Assembly: GCA_039029355.1 (NCBI GenBank)
Contig: JBCCGI010000015.1
Coordinates: 1 to 64,000 of the forward strand
From: JBCCGI01 sp039029355
GTDB lineage: Bacteria > Planctomycetota > UBA1135 > GCA-002686595
Reading direction: 5' to 3'
DNA length: 64,000 bases
Under the pieces are notes generated by a model that ran no database searches, was not told where the DNA came from, and worked only from the letters and a program-made list of their open reading frames with translations. Of the stretch, positions 17,183-24,889 are shown piece after piece (positions within the stretch are counted from its first letter, which is position 1; every line of letters begins with the position of its first letter). A program made the position numbers and the translations under genes.

Positions 17183-18754
17183 ATGCGCGCCATCAACGTT
17201 TTCCTCGCGATTGCGATCAGCTTCCTCCTGGCCTTCTTCGTGCTCGAGGGCGGCCTGCGCCTGATCGGCTTCGGCCCCCCGGAGTCGATCAACCAGTTCG
17301 ACGACGAGCTCGGCTGGGTGAAGACGCCCGGCAAGAGCGCCGGCCGCTCGACCGGCGAGTTCGACATCTCGTTCGACATCAACAGCCGCGGCCTGCGCGA
17401 CGACGAGGACCTCAAGCCCGAGAAGCAGCCCAGCACCTACCGGGTGATGATGCTCGGCGACTCGTTCGTGCTCGGCTACACCGTCGACCGCCAGGACCTC
17501 TTCGTCGACCAGCTGGAGGGCTGGTGGTCGTCCGAGGAGCGGCGCGTCGAGGTGATCAACGCGGGCACCGAGGGCTACTCGACCGACCAGCAGGTGGTGT
17601 GGTTCCGCGAGTACGGCAAGGAGTACAAGCCCGACGTGGTGATGCTCTTCCCGTACCTGAACGACGTCTACTGGAACGGGCAGGACAGCTACAACCGCTT
17701 CCCGAAGCCGCGCTTCAACGCGGACGGGACGCTGGAGACCGGCAAGCTCGTCGACCCCGGCGACACGCCGATGCTCGCCAAGCTGGCGACGATGCGCTTC
17801 CTCGGCTTCCTGCTGGCGCCGAAGGCGGCGGCCGGCCCGCACACCTTCGAGCCCGCCGGCGCGTCCGGCCCGGTGCAGCGCGAGTTCGGGCCGCTCCTGG
17901 ATGAGGAGCCCACCTGGCTGGCCGACGCCTACGCCCGCACGCGCGGCGCGCTCAAGGCCCTGAAAGCGGACTGCGCCGACGTCGGCTCGCGCCTCATCGT
18001 CTGCCCCATCCCGCCCGAGACGGCGATCCACGAGGACGAGCGCACGACGTTCGGCGCCAAGTTCCTCGGCGGCCTCCCCGAGAGCGACTGGTCGCCGGAG
18101 AAGCCGGTCCAGCGCATGCTCGACATGGCGGCCGAGGAGGGCATCGAGACGATGAGCCCGCTGACCGCGTTCCAGACGCGGGCCGAGGAGGGCGAGCGCC
18201 TGTACTTCAAGGAAGAGTGGCACTTCAACCCCGACGGCAACGTCGCGCTCACGAACTACCTCTACAGCGAGTTCGACAGCCGCGGGATCTTCCCCGAGGC
18301 GCACAAGGCGATCCAGGAGGGCGGCATCCCCGAGCCCGAGGCGGCCAGCGGCATCCCGACCTTCGTCAAGGTCTTCGCCGCCCTCTGGCTGCTCCTGACC
18401 ATCCTCTACGCGACCTTCTACCGCGACGTGCCGCTGTGGCAGCCGCCGGTCGGCGTGTTCTGCCTCCTGGCGCTGGTCTTCGGCATCGTGATCGGCGGCG
18501 GCAAGCTCTTGGGGATGGTGCCGCCGAACGTGTCCAAGCTGCTGCTGGCGGCCTTCGTGCTCGGCCTCCTGGGCTTCATCGCCTGGAAGCTCGGCCGGCG
18601 CCTCGCGACGATCGCCGAGCTGCTCAAGGCCTTCACCCTGCGCGGGCACTGGTACCTGATGCCGCTCGTCGTGGTGCTGCTGACCATCGGCAGCCTGCTC
18701 GTGGTGGCGGCCAGCTCGCCGCTGGTGGCGCCGTTCATCTACACGCTCTTCTAA
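17183..18754 (+). CDS. Membrane-anchored SGNH/GDSL hydrolase with C-terminal DUF5989-like tail
   Basis: 523 residues. An N-terminal anchor (about 5-22) is followed by an SGNH domain: block I MLGDSF with Ser94, INAGTEGYS (125-133), PYLND with Asn160, and EEWHFNPDG with Glu344 and His347 as the E-x-x-H pair. Then come three or four hydrophobic segments (about 394-412, 424-441, 451-468) and a last module (about 478-523) with a hydrophobic stretch ending in APFIYTLF, the hallmark ending of DUF5989 proteins. SGNH enzymes remove or add acyl or carbamoyl-type esters on glycans. The start follows a GGAG about ten bases upstream. The gene is third in the carbamoyltransferase cassette. Confidence 0.82.
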   Translation: MRAINVFLAIAISFLLAFFVLEGGLRLIGFGPPESINQFDDELGWVKTPGKSAGRSTGEFDISFDINSRGLRDDEDLKPEKQPSTYRVMMLGDSFVLGYTVDRQDLFVDQLEGWWSSEERRVEVINAGTEGYSTDQQVVWFREYGKEYKPDVVMLFPYLNDVYWNGQDSYNRFPKPRFNADGTLETGKLVDPGDTPMLAKLATMRFLGFLLAPKAAAGPHTFEPAGASGPVQREFGPLLDEEPTWLADAYARTRGALKALKADCADVGSRLIVCPIPPETAIHEDERTTFGAKFLGGLPESDWSPEKPVQRMLDMAAEEGIETMSPLTAFQTRAEEGERLYFKEEWHFNPDGNVALTNYLYSEFDSRGIFPEAHKAIQEGGIPEPEAASGIPTFVKVFAALWLLLTILYATFYRDVPLWQPPVGVFCLLALVFGIVIGGGKLLGMVPPNVSKLLLAAFVLGLLGFIAWKLGRRLATIAELLKAFTLRGHWYLMPLVVVLLTIGSLLVVAASSPLVAPFIYTLF

Positions 18755-18826
18755 TCCTCACCAGGGTCGCGACCGTTACCCCTGCGCGTCTTGCGCAATC
18801 CGGAGACCCCGCGTAAACCAGAACCC

Positions 18827-18955
18827 ATGATCAGCTTCCTGAAAGAGAACTGGATCTGGATCCTCGCTCCGATCGTGCTGATGACGATCCTGGTCCTCGC
18901 GGGCCTCCTGCTGTCGGGGGACGCGGTCGCGCCCTTCGAGTACGCGCTCTTCTAA
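18827..18955 (+). CDS. DUF5989-like single-span peptide (42 aa), first copy
   Basis: A 42-residue frame beginning MISFLKENWIWILAPIV, one hydrophobic helix (about 9-29), and the ending VAPFEYALF. The start (F-L-K-E-x-W), the single helix and the (A/S)PF-x-Y-x-x-F end are shared with the next small gene and with the C-terminus of the SGNH hydrolase, so it is a real family member despite its size. It lies 72 bases after the SGNH gene. I recall the saxitoxin protein SxtK as a protein of this kind. Function unknown; a membrane partner of the carbamoyltransferase or hydrolase is a reasonable guess. Confidence 0.75.
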   Translation: MISFLKENWIWILAPIVLMTILVLAGLLLSGDAVAPFEYALF

Positions 18956-18976
18956 CCCCCCCTCGACTACTCGCAG

Positions 18977-19105
18977 ATGAACTTCCTCAAGGAGTACTGG
19001 CTCTGGATCCTCGTCCCGTTCGTCCTCGTGATCGGGGCGCTGCTGCTGTTCGTCTTCTTCATGGAGGACGATCCGGTCTCGCCGTTCCAGTACAACGTCT
19101 TCTAG
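18977..19105 (+). CDS. DUF5989-like single-span peptide (42 aa), second copy
   Basis: A 42-residue frame, MNFLKEYWLWILVPFVLV at the start, one helix (about 10-28) and the ending DDPVSPFQYNVF. It has exactly the same length as the previous peptide, from which it is separated by 21 bases, and the same pattern (FLKE-x-W-x-WIL-x-P ... PF-x-Y-x-x-F) with different residues at many positions, pointing to an old tandem duplication kept under selection. No clear Shine-Dalgarno sequence precedes it. It is the last gene of the cassette. Confidence 0.75.
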   Translation: MNFLKEYWLWILVPFVLVIGALLLFVFFMEDDPVSPFQYNVF

Positions 19106-19156
19106 CGGCTCCCGGGCGGAGCCACCGCCGCACGTCCTCCCGCCCCGCCCGCGCCT

Positions 19157-19176
19157 GCTCCCGCTCGACCGGGAGC
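19157..19176. terminator. Hairpin between convergent genes, possible weak terminator
   Basis: GCTCCCG-CTCGAC-CGGGAGC forms a 7-bp GC stem between the end of the cassette and the convergent deacetylase. A 6-bp hairpin (19107-19123) starts right after the last stop codon. Neither has a T-tract, so termination is only suggested by position. Confidence 0.3.
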
Positions 19177-19196
19177 GCCGGGCCGGGCCCGAGCGG

Positions 19197-20258
19197 CTAG
19201 GCGGATAGATCGAGGCCCAGGCGCCGCAGGAGGTCGAAGCCTCCGCAGGCCTCGGCGACAAGCAGGTGCAGCTCGGCGCCGTTGTCGATCGGAAGGCGCC
19301 TTAGCTCGTAGCCGCCGCGGGCGTCGTTCGTGCCCGCGTGGGTGTTGACCGCCACGCCGTAGCCCGCGTCGCGCGCCGCCTGCACGCTGTTCTGGTCGTA
19401 GTCCCAGGAGCGGCCAAAGGGGTAGGCGAACACCTTCCCGGACGAGCCCAGCTCGCGCTCCATCGCGGCGGCGCAGCGGCCGACCTCCTCGCCCTGACGC
19501 TCCGGCGAGAGGCGCGCGAGGATGTGGTGGCTGACGGTGTGCCCCCCCAGCTCGACGCCCGCGTCGCGCAGCGCGCGCGCGTCGTCCCAGGTGAGGTAGA
19601 GCTCGGAGCACAGCTGCTCCTCGTCGCCGCCCGCGTCGCGGAAGAGCTGCTCTAGCACGCGGTCGCGGTCGTCGGGATCGGCGTCGTACTTCAGCACGCG
19701 CTTCACGCGGTAGACGAGGTCGCTCTCCTCTTCCAGGGCCTTGCGCAGGCTCTCGCGCGTCGCGGCGTCCTCGGTGCGCTCCTGGTAGCGCCGCGCCAAG
19801 AGGTCGATCGCGTGCCCCCGCGAGAGCAGCCAGAAGAACTTGTGCGACCAGTTCACGCGGCGCTCGTCGAGCGGACGCGTCTCGAGGAACACGGTCGCAC
19901 CCGCCCCGGTGCGCTCGAGGATCGGGAGCAGCGCCGAGCGGTTGTCGCGGTAGCCGTCGTCCATCGACAGGGCGACCACGCTGCGCTTGCCGGCGCCGCC
20001 CAGGCGCGCCAGGCCCCCGCCGATCGACTCCAGCTCGTAGCGGCGGCCGAACCAGCGCAGGATCGACTCCAGCTTCGGGCCGTCGATCTTCATGTCCGGC
20101 GGCAGGAAGCCGTTGACCTCCTCGGCGGTCACGCAGTGGCCGAAGAGGATCGTCAGCCGGCGCGGCATCATGCGGTTGACCACCGCGTGCAGCCCGGTGT
20201 GGAACAGGACGCGCGCGTAGGCCCCGCGCAGGAATTGCTTGAGCTCGTGCTTCCCCAC
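19197..20258 (-). CDS. Polysaccharide deacetylase (NodB/CE4 family)
   Basis: 353 residues. The NodB homology begins at VVALSMDDGYRDN with Asp100/Asp101, and the metal-binding second motif is GGHTVSHH with His240 and His244 (H-x3-H). YPFGRSWDYD (279-288) is a third block. A region of about 110 residues separates motifs 1 and 2, longer than in minimal CE4 enzymes. Such proteins remove N- or O-acetyl groups from glycans. No signal peptide is clear, so it may act on a lipid-linked or cytoplasmic glycan intermediate. It converges on the carbamoyltransferase cassette and may belong to the same surface-glycan programme. Confidence 0.88.
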   Translation of the reverse strand: MGKHELKQFLRGAYARVLFHTGLHAVVNRMMPRRLTILFGHCVTAEEVNGFLPPDMKIDGPKLESILRWFGRRYELESIGGGLARLGGAGKRSVVALSMDDGYRDNRSALLPILERTGAGATVFLETRPLDERRVNWSHKFFWLLSRGHAIDLLARRYQERTEDAATRESLRKALEEESDLVYRVKRVLKYDADPDDRDRVLEQLFRDAGGDEEQLCSELYLTWDDARALRDAGVELGGHTVSHHILARLSPERQGEEVGRCAAAMERELGSSGKVFAYPFGRSWDYDQNSVQAARDAGYGVAVNTHAGTNDARGGYELRRLPIDNGAELHLLVAEACGGFDLLRRLGLDLSA

Positions 20259-20316
20259 GCGGCCACTCTAGCGAGGCCCGCGGCGGGCCGCATCGTTCGA
20301 TCCCGAACGGCCGCTT

Positions 20317-20408
20317 CGTAGCGCGCACGCACGCCTTTGCGGCCGAAGGCGTGCGCCGTCAGCACGATCTCGCGAGCGGTCGCGCTCGCGGCGTGCGCTC
20401 GCGCTACG
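20317..20408. repeat. Multi-armed palindromic element in the deacetylase/lipoprotein intergenic region
   Basis: The gene-free stretch 20259-20588 between divergent genes contains an outer inverted repeat, CGTAGCGCGCACGCACGC (20317-20334) against GCGTGCGCTCGCGCTACG (20391-20408), 16 of 18 bases pairing. Inside are two perfect hairpins: CGCACGCCTT/AAGGCGTGCG (20328-20337 with 20346-20355) and CGCGAGCG/CGCTCGCG around a GTCG tip (20371-20390). The first inner hairpin shares bases with the outer stem, so two folds compete. It could be a mobile palindrome or a regulatory structure. I see nothing else definite in this gap. Confidence 0.6.
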
Positions 20409-20588
20409 ACGCCGTTTCGCCGGCGTTCGAAATGGTCGCCAAGGTGTTCCCGCGGTCCACCCCGGCCGCTAGGGACGGCGCTTGAGCGGCGGCGCGCTAC
20501 GGGCCGTCCGCCGGCAAAGAACCACCTAGGCGGGCACTCAGCCCGGCCCCACACCGGGCGCCCGCCGACACCGCACAAGGGTTACGCC

Positions 20589-23500
20589 ATGCAACGAATC
20601 CGCGCCCTGCTCGCCCTCTCGCTCCTGTCCTCGTTCTTCGCCGGCTGCGGAGGCGGCGGCGGAGGGGGCGGTGGCTCCGCCGGGGAGATGGTGCTGCTCG
20701 AGGCCGGCAACGGCTTCGGCGCGCTGCTCCCCCACCGCGTCCAACGCCTGGACGCCCAGGGCGCCCCGACCGACGAGGTGCTGGCGGTGACCAGCCTCGA
20801 CGACCTGCTCGCGAACGTCACGTCGCTCAACCCGGTGCTCGCTCCGACGCCCTGGCCGAGCTCCGCCGACCTGCCCGACGGCTCGCCGGGCAACCACTTC
20901 CTCTTCGCGCGCTTCAAGCAGCCGGTCGACCTCGACTCGGTGTTCCTCCGCGACGCGGGCGGCGAGGCGCAGCTCGCCGGCACCGTGCTCGCCGTCGCGG
21001 TGACCGCCAGCGGCGGCACCCAGGAGCTCCCCGGCCGAGCGTTCGTCGGCGGCATGACGGTCGGCGACTCGCTCGACTCCGACGGCCTCCTGGCCCTCGA
21101 GCAGTGGGTCGCCGTGAAGGGCGGCCAACCCGCGGCGGTGCCGCACGAGGGCGGCGCGCTGCCCGGACTCGGCTTCCCCGGCACCGAGACCGGCTTCCCC
21201 GGCGCCGAGTCGCTGGTCGACCCGCGCACGCTGGTCTTCGTCGCCGACAGCGACGGCGACCTGACGACGCACGAGACCTTCCCGGTCGGAGCCGAGGTGC
21301 AGCTCGTGCTGTCGACCGCGGTGAGGGCCGTCAACGGCAACACGCTCGAAGAGCCGGCGCGCGCCTGCGCGACGGTCGGCGTCGATCAGATTCCGCCCGA
21401 GGTCTTCGGCTCGGGCGGTACGCCGGCCATCGTGCCGGGCAACGGCGACGAGAACGTCGACCCGTTCACGGCGGTGCAGATCCGCTTCACCGAGCCGGTG
21501 CAGCCGCTGTCGGTCGGCACGCTGCCGAGCGAGGCTCCGTCGCTCTCCTCGACCATCCAGCTGCAGTTCGGCCCGACCACGGCGCTGACGCAGATGCCGT
21601 TCCACGCCGCGCCGGTCAGCGTCTACGACCTGGCGGTCTACGAGCTGACGCCGGCCTTCGCGTTCCCCGGCACCGGCCCCGCAGCGGCCAGCTGCGGGCT
21701 CTTCAGCCGCGTCGAGGTGATCGTGCAGTCGGAGCTGCTCGAGGACCTCTCCGCCAACCGCAACCAGACGCCGCTGCTGACGTTCTTCGAGACCGGCGAG
21801 GGCGCCGGCCTCGTCAACGCGCCGGTGGCCCCCGAGGCGATCTACGTCGGCCGCGCCGGCGGACAGACCGCGATCTCGGTCATCGACGGCAACGGCTTCG
21901 GCTTCTCGACCGGCGACCCCTTCTGGGATCCGACCTGTGCCTGGCAGGAGGGCACGTCGAACGTCCGCAACAACCCCAACGTGCTCTTCCAGGCCGACAA
22001 GCTCATCCCGAAGCTGAACCCCGGCGAGTGCACGTTCGACGGCGGCTCCGCGGGCGTGTTCACGCTCACCAAGGACTCCAACCTCGACGACCGGCTCGTG
22101 CGCGCCCCGACGCTGTCGTCGATCGGCGACATGATGCTGGGGCACTCGCTCGACTCGCTCTTCCACAACGGCTCGCCCTTCGGCTGCCAGTCGGGCGCCG
22201 GCAACGCCTGCGCCGCCACCGGCTTCAAGCGCGCGACGTTCACGATGGCGGGCGGCGGCTCGTTCACGCTCGACGGCTTCGAGAACCTGATGCAGTTCGC
22301 GCCGCACCCCAACCCTCCGCCGCTGGTGTTCCCGCCGACCTGCGTCTCGCCCTTCATCGGCGGCCAGGAACCGACGTCGGTCGACACGATCGCGATCAAC
22401 GGCGCGACCAACCTCCTGGGGCCCGGCGCGGTGCCCTTCGGCGTGCCGGAGCTCTGCACGCCGCCCGACGGACTCTACTCGAGCACGGCGCTGATCATGC
22501 CCCCCTGGGGCGGCCCGAGCCAACAGGACATCGACGCCTCGCAGTGCCCGATCTACACCGTCCGCCAGCAGATCGGCCACTTCCTGTACGCGGTCGACCG
22601 CGCCGCGGGCGAGATCGTCGTGCTCAACTCCAACCGCATGACGGTCCTCGACCGCATCCCGACCCCCGACCCGACCAGCCTGGCGATGTCTCCGAACGTC
22701 CGCCTTCTGGCCGTCACGAACCAGGGCTCGGACAACGTCACGTTCATCAACATCGACCCCGGCTCACCGAGCTTCCACGAGATCGTCAAGACGGTCGCGG
22801 TCGGCGAAGGCCCCACGGGCATCGCCTGGGAGCCCGGCAACGAGGACATCCTCGTCTGCAACACCGCCGGCAACAGCGTCTCGATCCTCTCCGCCCAGAC
22901 CCTCAGCGTCCGCAAGACGGTCCAGGCCCAACTCGCCGGCCCCCTCGACGTCGCCATCACGCCCCGCCAACTGGGCTTCGGCTTCCAACGCGGCGTCTAC
23001 TTTGCCTACATCCTCAACCAAAACGGCACCGTCTCGGTCTTCGAGTCCGGCCCCGACGGAGTCAATGGATGGGGCTTCGACGACATCATCGGCGTGCTCG
23101 AGTTCCAGTTCCAAGGCGCCAAGGCCATCCAGCCCGACCCCCGCAACCTGAACTCCGCCTTCTGGGTCGTGCACGAGAACCAACTGGGCGCCGACGGGCT
23201 CCCGACCGGCCTCCCCGGCGGAGCCATCACCAACGTCGGCATCACCGGAGGCCTCTTCGGACTCGTCCCGCTCGACCCCGGCATCTTCGCCGACCCGTCG
23301 ATCCGCGAGCTCGAATGGAGCGTCCTCGGGTCGGTCGGAAGCGATCAGCTCACGGGTATCCCCACCGACATCGCCTTCGACAACTGGACGAACTTCTGCA
23401 CCTTCCCCAACTACTCGACCAACTTCAGCGCGGGTGTGCCGGCGAGCTACAACGCGAAGGGGTTGGTGTTCACTGTTCCGGGTGGAGGGCTAACGCAGGG

Positions 23501-23678
23501 CAACCTGCCGATCACGATGTACGCGGCGGTCCCGGTGTCCTCGGAAGGGCCGGGCGTGGTGGATGTGATCAGCTTGGAGGCGGGCCTGACGCGGGTGGAT
23601 ACGAATCCGTTCGCGGAGGGGACGCAGTCGATCCCCGCGCCGGGAGCGGCGGTGGTCGTGGATTACTTCCGGCAGTAG
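20589..23678 (+). CDS. Large lipoprotein with Ig-like and beta-propeller (YVTN-type) regions
   Basis: 1029 residues from the ATG at 20589, selected because a lipoprotein signal follows (LLSSFFAGC, Cys20), then nine consecutive Gly as a flexible tether. Around 260-300, IPPEVFGSGGTPAIVPGNGDE and VDPFTAVQIRFTEPVQPLS look like a bacterial Ig-like (SbsA/Big_5 type) domain. From about 665 to 900 the repeats FLYAVDRAAGEIVVLNSN, RLLAVTNQGSDNVTFINID and EDILVCNTAGNSVSILS are YVTN-type beta-propeller blades. It is probably an outer-membrane or surface protein of unknown role. It is followed by a strong terminator and is transcribed alone. Confidence 0.85.
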   Translation: MQRIRALLALSLLSSFFAGCGGGGGGGGGSAGEMVLLEAGNGFGALLPHRVQRLDAQGAPTDEVLAVTSLDDLLANVTSLNPVLAPTPWPSSADLPDGSPGNHFLFARFKQPVDLDSVFLRDAGGEAQLAGTVLAVAVTASGGTQELPGRAFVGGMTVGDSLDSDGLLALEQWVAVKGGQPAAVPHEGGALPGLGFPGTETGFPGAESLVDPRTLVFVADSDGDLTTHETFPVGAEVQLVLSTAVRAVNGNTLEEPARACATVGVDQIPPEVFGSGGTPAIVPGNGDENVDPFTAVQIRFTEPVQPLSVGTLPSEAPSLSSTIQLQFGPTTALTQMPFHAAPVSVYDLAVYELTPAFAFPGTGPAAASCGLFSRVEVIVQSELLEDLSANRNQTPLLTFFETGEGAGLVNAPVAPEAIYVGRAGGQTAISVIDGNGFGFSTGDPFWDPTCAWQEGTSNVRNNPNVLFQADKLIPKLNPGECTFDGGSAGVFTLTKDSNLDDRLVRAPTLSSIGDMMLGHSLDSLFHNGSPFGCQSGAGNACAATGFKRATFTMAGGGSFTLDGFENLMQFAPHPNPPPLVFPPTCVSPFIGGQEPTSVDTIAINGATNLLGPGAVPFGVPELCTPPDGLYSSTALIMPPWGGPSQQDIDASQCPIYTVRQQIGHFLYAVDRAAGEIVVLNSNRMTVLDRIPTPDPTSLAMSPNVRLLAVTNQGSDNVTFINIDPGSPSFHEIVKTVAVGEGPTGIAWEPGNEDILVCNTAGNSVSILSAQTLSVRKTVQAQLAGPLDVAITPRQLGFGFQRGVYFAYILNQNGTVSVFESGPDGVNGWGFDDIIGVLEFQFQGAKAIQPDPRNLNSAFWVVHENQLGADGLPTGLPGGAITNVGITGGLFGLVPLDPGIFADPSIRELEWSVLGSVGSDQLTGIPTDIAFDNWTNFCTFPNYSTNFSAGVPASYNAKGLVFTVPGGGLTQGNLPITMYAAVPVSSEGPGVVDVISLEAGLTRVDTNPFAEGTQSIPAPGAAVVVDYFRQ

Positions 23679-23712
23679 GAGGAGTCGGAAGAGATCGGGG
23701 ACTGGGGAGGGT

Positions 23713-23750
23713 GGACCGGCCGGCGGTTGTCGGCCGGTCCATTTTCTTCT
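23713..23750 (+). terminator. Rho-independent terminator after the lipoprotein gene
   Basis: A perfect 10-bp stem, GGACCGGCCG (23713-23722) and CGGCCGGTCC (23731-23740), with an 8-base loop is followed by ATTTTCTTCT. It begins 34 bases after the stop codon. This is the clearest intrinsic terminator in the window. Confidence 0.88.
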
Positions 23751-23905
23751 CGGGGGTTGGGAGGGAGGTGGTTGGGAGGGGACGGTCTGCTTGGTGGGTG
23801 CGGTGGTGGATGGCGGGCGGGTCGACCGGGAGACCGGCGCGCCAACGCGTCACGCAGCCGCACCGGCGTCCAGCGAGCGCCGGTCGTCGTGTCTGGACTC
23901 GCCGG

Positions 23906-24579
23906 GATCTTCGCCGATTCAAGAGCTCTGGTTCGCCAGGCTCGACGCCCCCTCTCCTGAGCCGCAGAGCGGCTGGAGATCCGCGAAGCGCTGGGTGCGA
24001 GGGCTTCCCTACGGCCCGCAGCGCCCCTGGATCTTCGCCCTTTCAAACCACTCGATCCGGCGCAGATCGGGAACCTCGCGCGCCCCGCACCGTGCAGGCC
24101 TCCTGCCTCTGCCTCCGGCGCCGCCCGGATCTTCGCCGTTTCAAGCGTCTCGATTCAGCGCAGGTCGCGGGGGCGGTTGCTCTGCTCCACGAGGCACGAG
24201 CGCAGGCGCCCTGGCGCTGCCGTTCAGCGGCCCCGGATCTCCGCCGATTCAAGCATCTCGATTCGGCGCAGATCGAGGGCGCAGCCCGCTCGTCCACCCA
24301 AGTCGCGGTGCGCTCGTCGGTTCGAGCAGCTTGGATGAGCACAGATGGTCAGCATCTCACACCCTCGCGCACATCGCTTCACCGGCAGAGGGCGGCGCCC
24401 CCACCATTGCCGCCACGGCTCGCTGGCGGCGCTCGATCGGCGCCCCGCAGACGGGGGTCGAATCGGCGACGCGCCACCACGCTGCTTCCTCATGTCCCCA
24501 CACACACCCGCGCGCACGGCGCCCGCAGGCCGAGCGCGCGATCTCGGCCCCTTCAAGGCACTCGATTGAGCGGAGATCG
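23906..24579. repeat. Second cluster of the palindromic element seen at 4-5 kb
   Basis: The gene-free stretch 23751-24889 holds five cores at 23906-23944 (right arm degraded), 24030-24069, 24128-24167, 24236-24275 and 24540-24579. The copy at 24236 reads GATCTCCGCCGATTCAA, a short tip, then CTCGATTCGGCGCAGATCG. The arms match those of the 3858-5127 array (GAATCAA there, GATTCAA here), but the ~60-70 bp between cores is largely different, and spacing is shorter (124, 98, 108 bases, then a gap of 304). The conserved part is therefore the hairpin, not the spacer. The remaining sequence shows no gene I can support: open frames on both strands look like shadows. Confidence 0.8.
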
Positions 24580-24889
24580 GCCACGTCGCCGGCCCTCCCC
24601 CGACGGTCGTGCCCGGCGAGGGCAAACGCGCCTCCCGGCCCTCCACGGCCCACGTCCGCACGCACGGGCAAGCCGCTCAGAATCCCGGCGGTTTTCTTCA
24701 CTCAAAGCGCAACCCAACCCGCCTCCGCCAGTCCTAGGCGCGTGCGGTTCACTCCCCCAAGACGCGCGACGGCCAAGCCGCCCTCGACCACAGACCTCGC
24801 GTCAAGAGTCGGATCTCAGCGTCCGGCCCCGGGCGTGGCCCACCCAGGAGCGCCCCCTCCGGCGGCGCCCCCCGGTTCACCCCACCCAA

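Noticed and set aside
15161..19105. A saxitoxin biosynthesis cluster
   Set aside because: Only the carbamoylation-side genes have counterparts. There is no SxtA-like polyketide synthase, amidinotransferase or Rieske oxygenase, so toxin synthesis is not supported.
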